From the NCBI GenBank assembly GCA_951813855.1, contig OX638380.1, positions 2,744,876 through 2,808,875 on the forward strand: a DNA stretch of 64,000 bases, written 5' to 3'. This stretch comes from an uncultured Verrucomicrobiae bacterium. GTDB lineage: Bacteria > Verrucomicrobiota > Verrucomicrobiia > Limisphaerales > AAA164-E04. The notes under the pieces were generated by a model that made no database searches, was not told where the DNA came from, and saw nothing but the letters and a program-made list of their open reading frames with translations. Position numbers and translations under genes: made by a program. Shown here one piece after another: positions 54,236-63,180 of this stretch (position 1 is the first letter of the stretch; each line of letters begins with the position of its first letter).

Positions 54236-54622
54236 TCAGGCGGAACCCCGGTCCGTTTCGGTCGCCTTGACTGCGAGCGCTTTTCGCGCCGTGTCGACGA
54301 TTTGGTCGAAAGCGGCAGGGTTCGTGGCTGCCAAATGAGCCAGGATTTTCCGGTTCACTTCGACGCCGGCGGCCTTAAGGCCTTCGATCAGGCGGCTATA
54401 GGTCAGGCCGGCCCGCCGGGCGGCGGCGTTGATGCGAATCTGCCAGAGAGCCCGGAAGGTGCGCTTCTTGTTTTTGCGGTCGCGATAGGCGTATTGCCGT
54501 CCGTGATCCAGCGCGTCGGCGGCATAGCGGTAGAGCTTGGAACGGCGGAAGCGAAAGCCTTTGGCGGCGCGAACGGTTCGCCGCCGGCGTTTTCTGGAAG
54601 CGGGAGCGTTGGTGACTCTCAT
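54236..54622 (-). CDS. rplT: 50S ribosomal protein L20
   Basis: 128 residues. The basic N-terminal extension and helical core are typical: RKRRRRTVRAAKGFRFRRSK, RNKKRTFRALWQIRINAAAR, YSRLIEGLKAAGVEVNRKIL. Its start overlaps the rpmI stop by 4 bases (ATGA), so translation is coupled. It is followed by pheS 26 bases later. Confidence 0.95.
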   Translation of the reverse strand: MRVTNAPASRKRRRRTVRAAKGFRFRRSKLYRYAADALDHGRQYAYRDRKNKKRTFRALWQIRINAAARRAGLTYSRLIEGLKAAGVEVNRKILAHLAATNPAAFDQIVDTARKALAVKATETDRGSA

Positions 54623-54885
54623 GACTGCCCGGGCTCGGGGCTCTTGGGTTTGGGTTTAGCCGATTTGGACGCCCGGCGCTTGCTGAACGGTAGATTGAGC
54701 AGGATCCGATCGTCGTCGGCCCGGTCCAATTGCGTGGCGGTGCCCAAGCGGCGCCGGCGTTTGGCGTTCTTGCAACTGAGCAGATGCCGTTTGCCGGACC
54801 GGTTGCGAATGATCTTGCCCGAAGCCGTCAGCTTGAATCGCTTGGCGACCGACTTTCTGGTCTTCTGGTTTCTGGCTCGTCGCAT
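54619..54885 (-). CDS. rpmI: 50S ribosomal protein L35, with a C-terminal extension
   Basis: 88 residues, compared with the usual 64-66. The canonical part reads KTRKSVAKRFKLTASGKI and RKRHLL-like SGKRHLLSCKNAKRRRRLG. The extra tail (after about residue 60: SKRRASKSAKPKPKSPEPGQS) is Lys/Ser/Pro-rich and likely disordered. infC, usually just upstream, is not present: the previous genes on this strand are the efflux operon ending at 54947. Confidence 0.93.
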   Translation of the reverse strand: MRRARNQKTRKSVAKRFKLTASGKIIRNRSGKRHLLSCKNAKRRRRLGTATQLDRADDDRILLNLPFSKRRASKSAKPKPKSPEPGQS

Positions 54886-54946
54886 TACGGTTAAATCGTG
54901 TCGAAAAGGCGGACACTATGGCGGAGGACCGCGACCGAGGCAAGCG

Positions 54947-57900
54947 TTATTTCCGGGTTTCTTCGGGTCCGTCCGCTGCCGTTTCGCCGGGGGCCGGGGA
55001 ATCGGGGCGGTTCGCTTCCCGCCGTTCGGCGAGCGAACACCAGACCGCCGGAATCAGAAACAGGGAACCGACCGAGAGCAGGGCGACGGCCGCCGGGGAG
55101 TATCCCGTCCGGTAGGCGAATTCCTTGACGGCGCAGTAGAGCACCGGAACGACGAAGATGCTGAGAATGACCGCCGCCATGCCGCCGTAGGTCGGAATCG
55201 CCATGGGGATCATGATTTCCGAACCGCGGCCGGAGGAAGTGAGGACCGGGAAAAGGGCGAGCAGGGTGGTGGCAATCGTCATCAGGCAAGGCCGGGCGCG
55301 CCGTTGGCCGGCTTCGACGGTCGCCGCGCGGATGGCCTCGAGATCGCGGGGGCGGCGGTCGCGAAACGTCGCGTCCAGATAGGTGGTGAGAATGACGCCG
55401 TTGTCCGAAGCGATCCCGAACAGCGACAGAAAACCGACCCAAACGGCTACGCTCAGGTTGACGGGCTCCACCTGGAAAAGTTCCCGCAACGAAATACCGA
55501 ACCAGGCGTAATTCAGGAAGCCTTCCTGGTTGTAGAGCCACAGCAGGACAAAACCGCCGGCCCAGGCGATCAGGATGCCGGAGAAGACCAGCAGCGAACT
55601 GGTAACCGAGTGGAAGTGGAAATAGAGCAGGAAAAAGACGATCAGCAGCGCCAGGGGCAAAATGAGCCGCAAGGTTTTCTCCGAACGAATCTGGTTTTCG
55701 TAGGTGCCGGTAAAGGTATAGCGCACGCCGTTGGGCAAGCGCAGGGAACCGTCGTCGATCTTGCGCTGCAAATATTCCCGGGCTTGGTCGACGACGTCGA
55801 CCTCCGCCTGGCCGGCCCGGCCGTCGAATAACACGTAACCGGTCAGGAAAGTGTCTTCGCTGCGGATAACCTGAGGGCCTCGGCGGTAAGCGATCTTCGC
55901 CAGTTGTTCGAGCGGGATTTGGACGCCGTCCGGTGCGGTCGTCAGGATTTTGCCCAAGGATTCGATCTGGTCGCGCAGTTCTCGTTGATAGCGGACCCGC
56001 ACGGGGTACCGTTCGCGCCCTTCGACCGTGGTGGTGATGCGTTTGCCGCCGATCCCGACTTCGATCGTTTTTTGCACCTCGGCGAGCGGAATGCCGTAAC
56101 GCGCGATGGCTTGGCGATCGACTTCGATTTCCAGGTAGGGTTTGCCGACGATCCGGTCCGCGATCACGGCCGGAGCGTTGACGGCCGGAACCTCCTTGAG
56201 CAGCGCTTCGATGCGCAGGGCGGCCTGTTCGATCGTGGCCAGATCGGGACCTTGGATCTTGACGCCCATCGGAGCGCGGATGCCGCTTTGGAGCATGACG
56301 ATCCGGGCGGCGATCGGTTGGAGCCGGGGCGCGGACGTCGATCCGGGCACTCGGGCGGCGCGTTCGATGGCCTGCCAAATGTCCCCGGAGCTGTTAATAC
56401 CGGGCCAGGCCGTTCGGCCGGGATTCAGGATCGGGTCCAGCGGCGGCCGCCAGAGCCGGAAAGTCCGGCCTCCGGGATCCGGGATCAACCGGCCGGCGAC
56501 GTCGCGGGCGAAGGTTCCCTTGACCCGGTAGGGAGCGCCGTCGGGAGCGGCCAGGGGCGTCCCTTCGATATCGCGAAACCAATCGTTCCGGCTCGGATCG
56601 AAAGCGAATAAATCGACGGTTCCCGGTTCGGAAGCCAGATATTCGGGGTGATAGTTGACGATGGTTTCCATCATCGAGATCGGAGCCGGATCCAGCGGCG
56701 TTTCGGCGCGGCCCAATTTGCCGACGACCGTTTCCACTTCGGGCAACGAGCGGATCGCCAGATCTTGCTTGCGCATGGCGTCCATGGCTTCCCCGATGGA
56801 GGCGTGGGGCATGGTGGTCGGCATGTAGAGGAACGAACCTTCGTCCAGCGGAGGCATGAATTCCTTGCCTAGCCCCGGAAAGCGGTCGGCCAGGGTTGCG
56901 AGCGGAGCGCGGTCGCGCAGCGCCGAAGGCAACCAGCCGAACGTCCGGTCGAAGCCGAGCCAGATGGTGGCTCCCAGCATGATCAGAACGGCCGGCAACG
57001 ACAAAAAGAGGAGCCGGTGCCGCAGGCACCAGTTCAGCAATCGGGAATAGTTGTTTTGCAAGCTGCGCAGGATCGTCAATAGCGCTCCGACCGGGAGCAG
57101 GACGAAACCGGCGTTGAGCCACAGGCCTTTGTCGGGGCCTAACGGCATCCAGACGTGCGACAAGATCAATCCGGCGGCCAGGATGGTCAACCAGTTGACC
57201 GCGAGCGTGGTGCCGCGTTCGGGAGCGGAGCGGCGGAAACTTTCGAACAGGCGAATCGAACCGGTGGCGATCAAGAGCAAGCCGACGACGAGCCAAGGCG
57301 GGGTGGTTAATTGCTGGCCGGCGGCGCCGAAGAGCAGCCAGCCCAGGCCGGCGAGCGTGAGCGCGATAAAGATGAAGCGGTGCGCGAATTGCGTGCGGCG
57401 CCGGGTGACGAATAGAAAACGCGCCAGGGGAGGCAATACGGAAAGGGCGATGACCCCCGCGGCGATCAGGGCGAAGGTCTTGGTGAACGCCAAGGGGCGA
57501 AATAATTTGCCTTCGGCTTCGGTCAGCGTGAACACCGGTAGAAAACTGATGATGGTGGTGGCCAGTCCGGTCAGGATCGGGGCGCCGACTTCTTGGGCCG
57601 CGTCAATGACGAGGCGCGAACGATCTTCGCCCGGTTTGGCTTGTTCGAACCGGCGCAGGATGTTTTCGCAGATCACGATGCCGATATCAACCATGGTGCC
57701 GATGGCGATGGCGATGCCCGAAAGGGCGACCAGGTTGGCTTGCACTCCTGCCGCTTTCATGGCGCAGAAACACCCGAGCACGGCCAAGGGCAACGAACCG
57801 GAGATGAGCAGCGAACTGCGCAAGTGCATGGCCATCAGCAGCACGACCAGCACCGTGACGAGGATTTGGTTAATCAACGTTGTGTTCAGAGTATGCAGGG

Positions 57901-59002
57901 TCTCCCGGATCAGGTCGGAACGGTCGTAGAACGGGACGATGGCGATTTGGGACACAGTGCCGTCCGGCAAGGTTTTTCGGGGTAGCCCCGGCGACATTTC
58001 GGTGATGCGTTTCTTGAGATTCTCGAGCGTTGCCAGCGGATTTTCGCCGAAGCGGGTCACGACGACTCCGCCTACCGCTTCGACGCCTTCCTTGTCCAGC
58101 GCGCCCCGCCGCCAAGCGGGGCCGTGGCTGACGTGGGCCACGTTGCGCACGTAGACCGGGACGTTGTCGCGCACGGCGACGGCGCAGTTTTCCAAATCTT
58201 CCAGCGACTGGATAAAGCCGAGTCCGCGGATCAGGTATTCGACGCGATTGACTTCGATGGTGCGTGCCCCGACGTCGACGTTGGCCATTCTGACGGCGTT
58301 GAAGACGTCGTCCAGCGAAACGCCGAAGGCTTTCATGGCGATGGGATTCACGTCGATCTGGTACTCCCGGACGAAACCGCCGATGGAGGCGACTTCGCTG
58401 ACCCCTTCGGTGGCTAACAGTCCGAGGCGAACGTCCCAATCTTGGATGCTGCGTAATTCGTCCAGATCCCAGCCGCCGGTCGGCCGGCCGTACCGGTCGA
58501 GGCCCTCGAGAGTGTACCAGAGAACCTGGCCCAGAGCGGTCGCGTCCGGCCCGAGGGTCGGTTTGATGCCTGCGGGCAAGGCGTCGGGCGCCAGGCTGTT
58601 GAGGCGTTCGAGAATTCTCGAACGCGACCAGTAGAAATCGACTTCCTCCTTGAAGATCAAATGGATGCCGGAGAATCCGAAGGCCGAATAGCTGCGTACC
58701 GTCTTGACTCCGGGGGTGCCGAGTAGCGCGGAGGTTAACGGGTAGGTAATCTGGTCTTCGACGTCTTGCGGTGAATGGCCTTCCCAGGCGGTGAAGACGA
58801 TCTGCTGGTTTTCGCCGATGTCCGGCAAGGCGTCTACGGGGATCGGGTTGCGCGGCAAGAATTCCGGATGCCAGTCGAACGGAGCGGTGGCGACGCCCCA
58901 GACCAATAACGCGCAGACGCCCAGGACGACCGGCAAGGGGTAACGGGAGCAGACGTCGATCCAGCCGTTGGTCAGGGCGGAGCGGCCGGTGCGGTCACTC
59001 AT
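54947..59002 (-). CDS. cusA: CusA-type heavy-metal efflux RND transporter, enlarged
   Basis: Proton-driven inner-membrane pump of a tripartite metal (Cu/Ag or Co/Zn/Cd type) efflux complex. 1351 residues, about 300 more than E. coli CusA. RND landmarks: ALPDIGENQQIVFTAWEGHSP; LGQVLWYTLEG; the proton-relay helix GTMVDIGIVICENILRRFEQ near 420-440; KEFMPPLDEGSFLYMPTTMP; GRAETPLDPAPISMMETIV; and C-terminal LLALFPVLTSSGRGSEIM. Extra material of about 130 residues with four or so additional hydrophobic helices (about residues 530-655) sits before the second porter half, and the second porter half is itself longer (LFAFDPSRNDWFRD to GRTAWPGINSSG). Overlaps cusB by 8 bases. Confidence 0.9.
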   Translation of the reverse strand: MSDRTGRSALTNGWIDVCSRYPLPVVLGVCALLVWGVATAPFDWHPEFLPRNPIPVDALPDIGENQQIVFTAWEGHSPQDVEDQITYPLTSALLGTPGVKTVRSYSAFGFSGIHLIFKEEVDFYWSRSRILERLNSLAPDALPAGIKPTLGPDATALGQVLWYTLEGLDRYGRPTGGWDLDELRSIQDWDVRLGLLATEGVSEVASIGGFVREYQIDVNPIAMKAFGVSLDDVFNAVRMANVDVGARTIEVNRVEYLIRGLGFIQSLEDLENCAVAVRDNVPVYVRNVAHVSHGPAWRRGALDKEGVEAVGGVVVTRFGENPLATLENLKKRITEMSPGLPRKTLPDGTVSQIAIVPFYDRSDLIRETLHTLNTTLINQILVTVLVVLLMAMHLRSSLLISGSLPLAVLGCFCAMKAAGVQANLVALSGIAIAIGTMVDIGIVICENILRRFEQAKPGEDRSRLVIDAAQEVGAPILTGLATTIISFLPVFTLTEAEGKLFRPLAFTKTFALIAAGVIALSVLPPLARFLFVTRRRTQFAHRFIFIALTLAGLGWLLFGAAGQQLTTPPWLVVGLLLIATGSIRLFESFRRSAPERGTTLAVNWLTILAAGLILSHVWMPLGPDKGLWLNAGFVLLPVGALLTILRSLQNNYSRLLNWCLRHRLLFLSLPAVLIMLGATIWLGFDRTFGWLPSALRDRAPLATLADRFPGLGKEFMPPLDEGSFLYMPTTMPHASIGEAMDAMRKQDLAIRSLPEVETVVGKLGRAETPLDPAPISMMETIVNYHPEYLASEPGTVDLFAFDPSRNDWFRDIEGTPLAAPDGAPYRVKGTFARDVAGRLIPDPGGRTFRLWRPPLDPILNPGRTAWPGINSSGDIWQAIERAARVPGSTSAPRLQPIAARIVMLQSGIRAPMGVKIQGPDLATIEQAALRIEALLKEVPAVNAPAVIADRIVGKPYLEIEVDRQAIARYGIPLAEVQKTIEVGIGGKRITTTVEGRERYPVRVRYQRELRDQIESLGKILTTAPDGVQIPLEQLAKIAYRRGPQVIRSEDTFLTGYVLFDGRAGQAEVDVVDQAREYLQRKIDDGSLRLPNGVRYTFTGTYENQIRSEKTLRLILPLALLIVFFLLYFHFHSVTSSLLVFSGILIAWAGGFVLLWLYNQEGFLNYAWFGISLRELFQVEPVNLSVAVWVGFLSLFGIASDNGVILTTYLDATFRDRRPRDLEAIRAATVEAGQRRARPCLMTIATTLLALFPVLTSSGRGSEIMIPMAIPTYGGMAAVILSIFVVPVLYCAVKEFAYRTGYSPAAVALLSVGSLFLIPAVWCSLAERREANRPDSPAPGETAADGPEETRK

Positions 59003-60869
59003 GACTTGGGCGGAGTTCGGCCAGGTTGTCTTCGACCTGGCCGCAGCGGAGCATGCGGCTGCCGTAGTAAGGGTTGGCGACGGGCCGTTCGGCTTGCAGC
59101 CAATGGCTTCCTTGACCGTCGAAGGCCATCGGGCAGTTCAACAGGTAGATCGGTCGTTCGGAATCCGCGCCGAATCGGCGAACGGCTTCGATCAGAGCTT
59201 CGCTCAACGCCGCGAAGGCCGTGCGGGCTTCTTCGATTTCCCCGGTCGCCGAGAGCTCAGCGGAGTTTCGGGCGATTCGGTCGGTCAGGCCGCGCCACAG
59301 TTCTCGGGCCGGAGCGGCTGGTTCAGCGGCCAAGTCGGCTTCCAGTATCGTTCGCCAACGGGCGGCCCGTTCGGGGTCCGGTTCGTGTCGATCTTGGCTC
59401 AGTGCCTGTTGGAGTTCGTAATACTCTTCGGCGAGTTGGCCGAGTCTGATTCGTAATTCGGGAACGTCGAATTCCGGAGTCCGAGCCTCCGGTTGATTCA
59501 TCATGCTGGGTTTGGCGAGAATCTGCAGAGCGCTGTCGATCTTGAAATTCCCCCGGACCACGACTCGTTCTCCTTCCTCGAGGCCGGAACGAACCAGGTA
59601 ATGATCGCCGGCTCGGGGACCGAGCGTGATTTGGCGGCCTTCGTAGCGGCCGGTTCCCTGAGCGACATAGACGACGGCTCGTTTGCCGGTGATCAGCGGA
59701 GCGGTAGCCGGAATGACCAGGGGCGCCTGTTCCTCTTGTTCTTCGGTATAGCCGAGGGTTTCGGCTTTTTGGAGGGCCATGCCGCAAACGTCGCACTTGC
59801 CGGGGTGATCTTTGACGATTTCGGGGTGCATGGGACTGATCCATTTCCCGGTGAGTTCGGCGGCCAAGACCTTGCCTTCGCCGGCGACGCGGGATTCGAC
59901 TACGCCGTGAACGAACATGTCCGGTTTAAGCAGGCCGTCGGGATTGTCCAGAATGACTCGGACTTTGACCGTGCGCGTGAGCGGGTCCAGCACGGGATCG
60001 ATAAAGGTGAGGGGTCCCTGGAATTGTTTTCCGGGATAGGCGTCGGTCCGGAAACTTACCGTTTGGCCGTAACGCAACCAGGCCAGGTCCGACTCGTAGG
60101 CGTCGAACTTGACCCAAACTTTCGATAGGTCGGCGACCAGATAAATCTGCGTTCCCGTTTTGACGTACATGCCCTCCACGGCCTGTTTTTGAACCACGAC
60201 TCCGCTGATCGGCGAGAGCAAGGTCACATGGTCGGTCGGTCGTCCCCGGTCTTCGATCGCTTGGACCTGGGTGTCGCTCAATCCCCAACGACGCAGTTTT
60301 TCCTGGGCGGATTCGACGTTCGCCTGGGCGTAGCCGGTCGAGTCCAGTTCCGCCGCGGACGCGATGGCGCTGAGCAGTTCCTCCTGGCCTTGCAATAATT
60401 GGGGGCTGTAGAGGTCGGCCAAGTGATCTCCGGCGGTTACCGGCACTCCGACGTAATCCACGTAGAGCCGGTCCAGCCGGCCGTCGACTCGGGTGCTGAC
60501 CCAGTGCAAACCGGGTTCGTCGAAATCAACCTTGCCGGCCATCCTGATCTCGGCGGTGACGAATTTCCTTTCGACCGGAACGGCGACGATTTCAGCCAGT
60601 TTCACGGCGTGGGGCGACAGGGTCACCGTGGATCCCCGGCCGTTTTCCGGCTCGAGATTATCGACCGCTATCAGATCCATCGCGCAGATCGGGCATTGGC
60701 CCGGCTCCGGTTGCCGGATATGCGGATGCATGGAGCAAGTGTACCAGGACGATTCGGTCGAAGCCGTTCGTTCGGCAGCGGGCGGTCCGGGCCGCAAAAA
60801 CAGGCCGACGAGCAATCCTCCGGCGAAGATCGCCACGGCGATCGGGATGAGGGTGCGGCGATTGATCAT
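58995..60869 (-). CDS. cusB: CusB-type membrane-fusion protein with two metal-binding motifs
   Basis: 624 residues. N-terminal membrane anchor (TLIPIAVAIFAGGLLVGLFL), then a heavy-metal-binding motif WYTCSMHPHIRQPEPGQCPI-C (about 42-65). The barrel-sandwich and alpha-hairpin adaptor region follows (PVTAGDHLADLYSPQLL ... ISGVVVQKQAVEGMYV, LDPLTRTVKVRVIL). A second metal-binding motif WISPMHPEIVKDHPGKCDVC lies near 343-365, and a C-terminal DUF3347-type region ends with CPMAF...SHWLQAERPVANPYYGSRML. Links the CusA pump to the CusC channel across the periplasm and likely delivers metal. Its stop overlaps the cusA start. Confidence 0.92.
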   Translation of the reverse strand: MINRRTLIPIAVAIFAGGLLVGLFLRPGPPAAERTASTESSWYTCSMHPHIRQPEPGQCPICAMDLIAVDNLEPENGRGSTVTLSPHAVKLAEIVAVPVERKFVTAEIRMAGKVDFDEPGLHWVSTRVDGRLDRLYVDYVGVPVTAGDHLADLYSPQLLQGQEELLSAIASAAELDSTGYAQANVESAQEKLRRWGLSDTQVQAIEDRGRPTDHVTLLSPISGVVVQKQAVEGMYVKTGTQIYLVADLSKVWVKFDAYESDLAWLRYGQTVSFRTDAYPGKQFQGPLTFIDPVLDPLTRTVKVRVILDNPDGLLKPDMFVHGVVESRVAGEGKVLAAELTGKWISPMHPEIVKDHPGKCDVCGMALQKAETLGYTEEQEEQAPLVIPATAPLITGKRAVVYVAQGTGRYEGRQITLGPRAGDHYLVRSGLEEGERVVVRGNFKIDSALQILAKPSMMNQPEARTPEFDVPELRIRLGQLAEEYYELQQALSQDRHEPDPERAARWRTILEADLAAEPAAPARELWRGLTDRIARNSAELSATGEIEEARTAFAALSEALIEAVRRFGADSERPIYLLNCPMAFDGQGSHWLQAERPVANPYYGSRMLRCGQVEDNLAELRPSHE

Positions 60870-60885
60870 GATCTGAATTAGCGGG

Positions 60886-62394
60886 TCAGGGAGTTTTCGC
60901 CGGGTACGGTTTGCCGGTCAGCATTTCCAATTCCGCCAGGCTTTGGGCCCGGTCGGCGATCGCTCGTAAGGTGGATAGTCGTATCTCCAGTAAATGACGC
61001 TGTGCCTGGACGAGAGGTTCAAATTCGGATTGGCCGTTGCGGTAATTTTGCTCGGTGATTTTCAGGGCGTTCTGGGCCAAGGGCTCTAGCCGGTCCCGGT
61101 AGAGAACGATGAGTCTTTCGGCTTCCCGGAGTTTTTGCCGGGTTTGGGTCAGTTCGGTTACGAGCCGGTTTTTCACCGCTTGACGCGAGAGGCGGGCGCT
61201 ATCCCGGAGCGCTTCGGCTTCCCGGAGCTCCGCCCGGCGTTTTCTGATTTGCCAAATCGGCAATTCGACGCCTGCGGTGATCAAGACCGGATCGATTCCC
61301 GAATCCGGAATGCCCGGCGTGCGGGCCGGTCCGGTGTCGAAATAATCCACCCCGAAAACCAAATCCGGATAGAATGCTTTGCGGGCCAGTTCCACGGTTA
61401 CTTCGGCGGCCGATTCCCGGGATTGCCAGGCCTTTAGGAGCGGATGATTTTCGAGCAGGGCGTCCGAACCCTCGAACGACGATCTTTCGTCGAGTTCCTG
61501 GTCGGCGACTGGGGCCGGTTCGGTGATTTCGGCAGTGGGCGGCCGGTCGAGGACGGCGTTGAATTCCGCTTGGATCACCGATTCCTGTTCCTGCAGGTTC
61601 GTGAGTTTTTCGGACAGGCGGACCAGTTCCATTTGCGCCGAAAGCACGTCGACCGCCGATTTTCCCGCACGGACCCCTTCCTGAGCTACCGTGACCGTTT
61701 TTTCCTTCAGTTTGAGGTCTTCGCGGACGACGGCGGTCGCACGGCGAAAATAGAGCCATTCGTGCCAGAGAAAGCGGAGCCGGTAGATTAATTCGCGCCG
61801 CGAAAAATGGATTTGTTCCCAAGCGGTTTCGGCTTCGGTTTCGGCTTTTAGCCGGCTGAGGCCTCGTTTGCCGAACCAGGGTATCGTTTGCGAGATGCCG
61901 TACTTGCGCCGTTGAGGCCCGGTGCGTGTCTGGATCGATTCGACGAAATTGCCGAAGGTTAGTTTGGGGTCGGGCAGCGTACCGGCTTGCTCGGTTCGTT
62001 CCCAAGCGGCGTTCCAGTCGAGCCGGGTGGCCTTCAGGGCGGGATTGTCGTTCAGGGCCAGAGCTACGTAGCGATTCAGTTTGGGAGCCTCGGAAGCGTT
62101 CGGCGGGGGAGAAGGCAAGGTGACCGAGGCGGCGGACGATTCGTCGGGGACACTGGCGCAGCCGATCAGCAGGGCGAACACGACCGAGCAAGCCGCCCGG
62201 CAGAGCGGACAATCGAACCACGATCGTCGGCGGGTTGAATTCCTCGTTCGTAATTCGGAGCCGTTGGAACGCTTGACGGCTCGGGGCCGGTCGATCCGGA
62301 GCGATCCCAGCGAACGATCGAAAAGTCGACGCGTAAGCTTTAAGAGTCGTGTCGTTATACGGTGAAGTATCGAGTGTCGAATTGAGTTTGTCAA
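60886..62394 (-). CDS. cusC: CusC/TolC-type outer-membrane efflux channel
   Basis: About 430-500 residues depending on the start. A lipobox-like VVFALLIGCAS suggests a lipidated Cys, as in CusC. The TolC-type coiled-coil repeats follow: LDWNAAWERTEQAGTLPDPKL, GISQTIPWFGKRGLSRLKAE, and the second half DFDTG-like VFGVDYFDTGPARTP, LELPIW-like TAGVELPIWQIRKRRAELRE, EQNYRNGQSEFEPLVQAQRH. The only in-frame start upstream of the lipobox is the TTG at 62394, but that TTG is also part of a -35 box, so the true start is unresolved and may be a rarer codon further in. First gene of the cusCBA operon, 16 bases before cusB. Confidence 0.85.
   Translation of the reverse strand: MTNSIRHSILHRITTRLLKLTRRLFDRSLGSLRIDRPRAVKRSNGSELRTRNSTRRRSWFDCPLCRAACSVVFALLIGCASVPDESSAASVTLPSPPPNASEAPKLNRYVALALNDNPALKATRLDWNAAWERTEQAGTLPDPKLTFGNFVESIQTRTGPQRRKYGISQTIPWFGKRGLSRLKAETEAETAWEQIHFSRRELIYRLRFLWHEWLYFRRATAVVREDLKLKEKTVTVAQEGVRAGKSAVDVLSAQMELVRLSEKLTNLQEQESVIQAEFNAVLDRPPTAEITEPAPVADQELDERSSFEGSDALLENHPLLKAWQSRESAAEVTVELARKAFYPDLVFGVDYFDTGPARTPGIPDSGIDPVLITAGVELPIWQIRKRRAELREAEALRDSARLSRQAVKNRLVTELTQTRQKLREAERLIVLYRDRLEPLAQNALKITEQNYRNGQSEFEPLVQAQRHLLEIRLSTLRAIADRAQSLAELEMLTGKPYPAKTP
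62366..62394 (-). promoter_or_regulatory. Putative sigma-70 type promoter of the cusCBA operon
   Basis: On the minus strand, TTGACA (62394-62389) and GATACT (62371-62366) are spaced by 17 bases. The first candidate start codon of cusC coincides with the -35 box, which argues that translation begins further downstream. Confidence 0.5.
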
Positions 62395-62532
62395 GTTGAT
62401 CCGGCGTCGAGGCTTCCGCTTCCGGGTTTCGCAACCGGCCGTTAGCCGTCAGGTGTTCGGCGGGATTTTTCCGAAATGAACGGTAATCGTTGCCTATCGG
62501 AGTTGCCGGGTTGAATAATTACCGGTGATCCG

Positions 62533-63180
62533 ATGAGGGGAACGTTTCAGGTGCCGACGAGACTTTGGTGGATTTTTCTGGGGCTCGCCGGATTATTTCT
62601 GGTGCCGTTGTTGTTGGTTCGAAGCGAGCTTTTGGCTTGGACGCCCGAGGGAGCGCGCGACTGGTTGAACGACTACGGAAGGTATGCCTGGCTGATCGCT
62701 TTGGGGTTATTGATTTCGGACTTGGTGCTTCCCATGCCGGCGACGGCCGTTATGGCGGCGTTGGGATTCATTTACGGGCCGTTGGTCGGCGGTTTGATCG
62801 GCACCCTCGGCACTATGCTGTCGGGTTGCTTGGCTTACGGCATTTGCCGGGGACTGGGACGAGGCGCAGCGATCAAACTGGTCGGGGAAGAGGATTTGCG
62901 AAAGGGCGAAACGTTGTTTCGGCGATTCGGGGCTTGGTTGATCGTTCTTTCGCGTTGGTTGCCGTTATTTCCGGAAGTCGTTTCGTGCATGGCGGGTTTA
63001 GTTCGCATGCCTTGGACTACTTTCATCGCGGCGATGTCGTGCGGTACGGTACCCGTGGCGTTGGTCTTCGCGTCCGTAGGTTACGCTGGAGTCGAGTATC
63101 CAGGATGGTCGATTTTTTTGAGTGCGGTGATGCCGCCGATCCTTTGGTTGTCGATTCGCCAATGGCTATCTCGAGAATGA
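62533..63180 (+). CDS. VTT-domain (TVP38/DedA-like) inner-membrane protein
   Basis: 215 residues, about five to six membrane helices. The VTT/SNARE-associated region runs from about 55 to 190: SDLVLPMPATAVMAALGFIY, GPLVGGLIGTLGTMLSGCLAY and RWLPLFPEVVSCMAGLVRMP, with re-entrant Gly/Pro-rich loops as in DedA-type scramblases/transporters of lipid carriers. The precise substrate is unknown. Divergent from the cusCBA operon; the 138-base gap holds promoters for both. Confidence 0.8.
   Translation: MRGTFQVPTRLWWIFLGLAGLFLVPLLLVRSELLAWTPEGARDWLNDYGRYAWLIALGLLISDLVLPMPATAVMAALGFIYGPLVGGLIGTLGTMLSGCLAYGICRGLGRGAAIKLVGEEDLRKGETLFRRFGAWLIVLSRWLPLFPEVVSCMAGLVRMPWTTFIAAMSCGTVPVALVFASVGYAGVEYPGWSIFLSAVMPPILWLSIRQWLSRE

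Noticed and set aside
47914..57929. Frames of several hundred residues opposite pyrC, pheT, rplT and cusA (47914-48837, 48871-49440, 51589-52134, 54185-55831, 57051-57929)
   Set aside because: Each coincides with a strongly supported gene on the other strand, and the products are low-complexity.
54891..62434. Other-frame minus-strand products in the cus region (54891-56378, 56394-57296, 57870-58439, 61199-62434)
   Set aside because: Arg/Pro/Gly-rich translations in a wrong frame of cusA and cusC.
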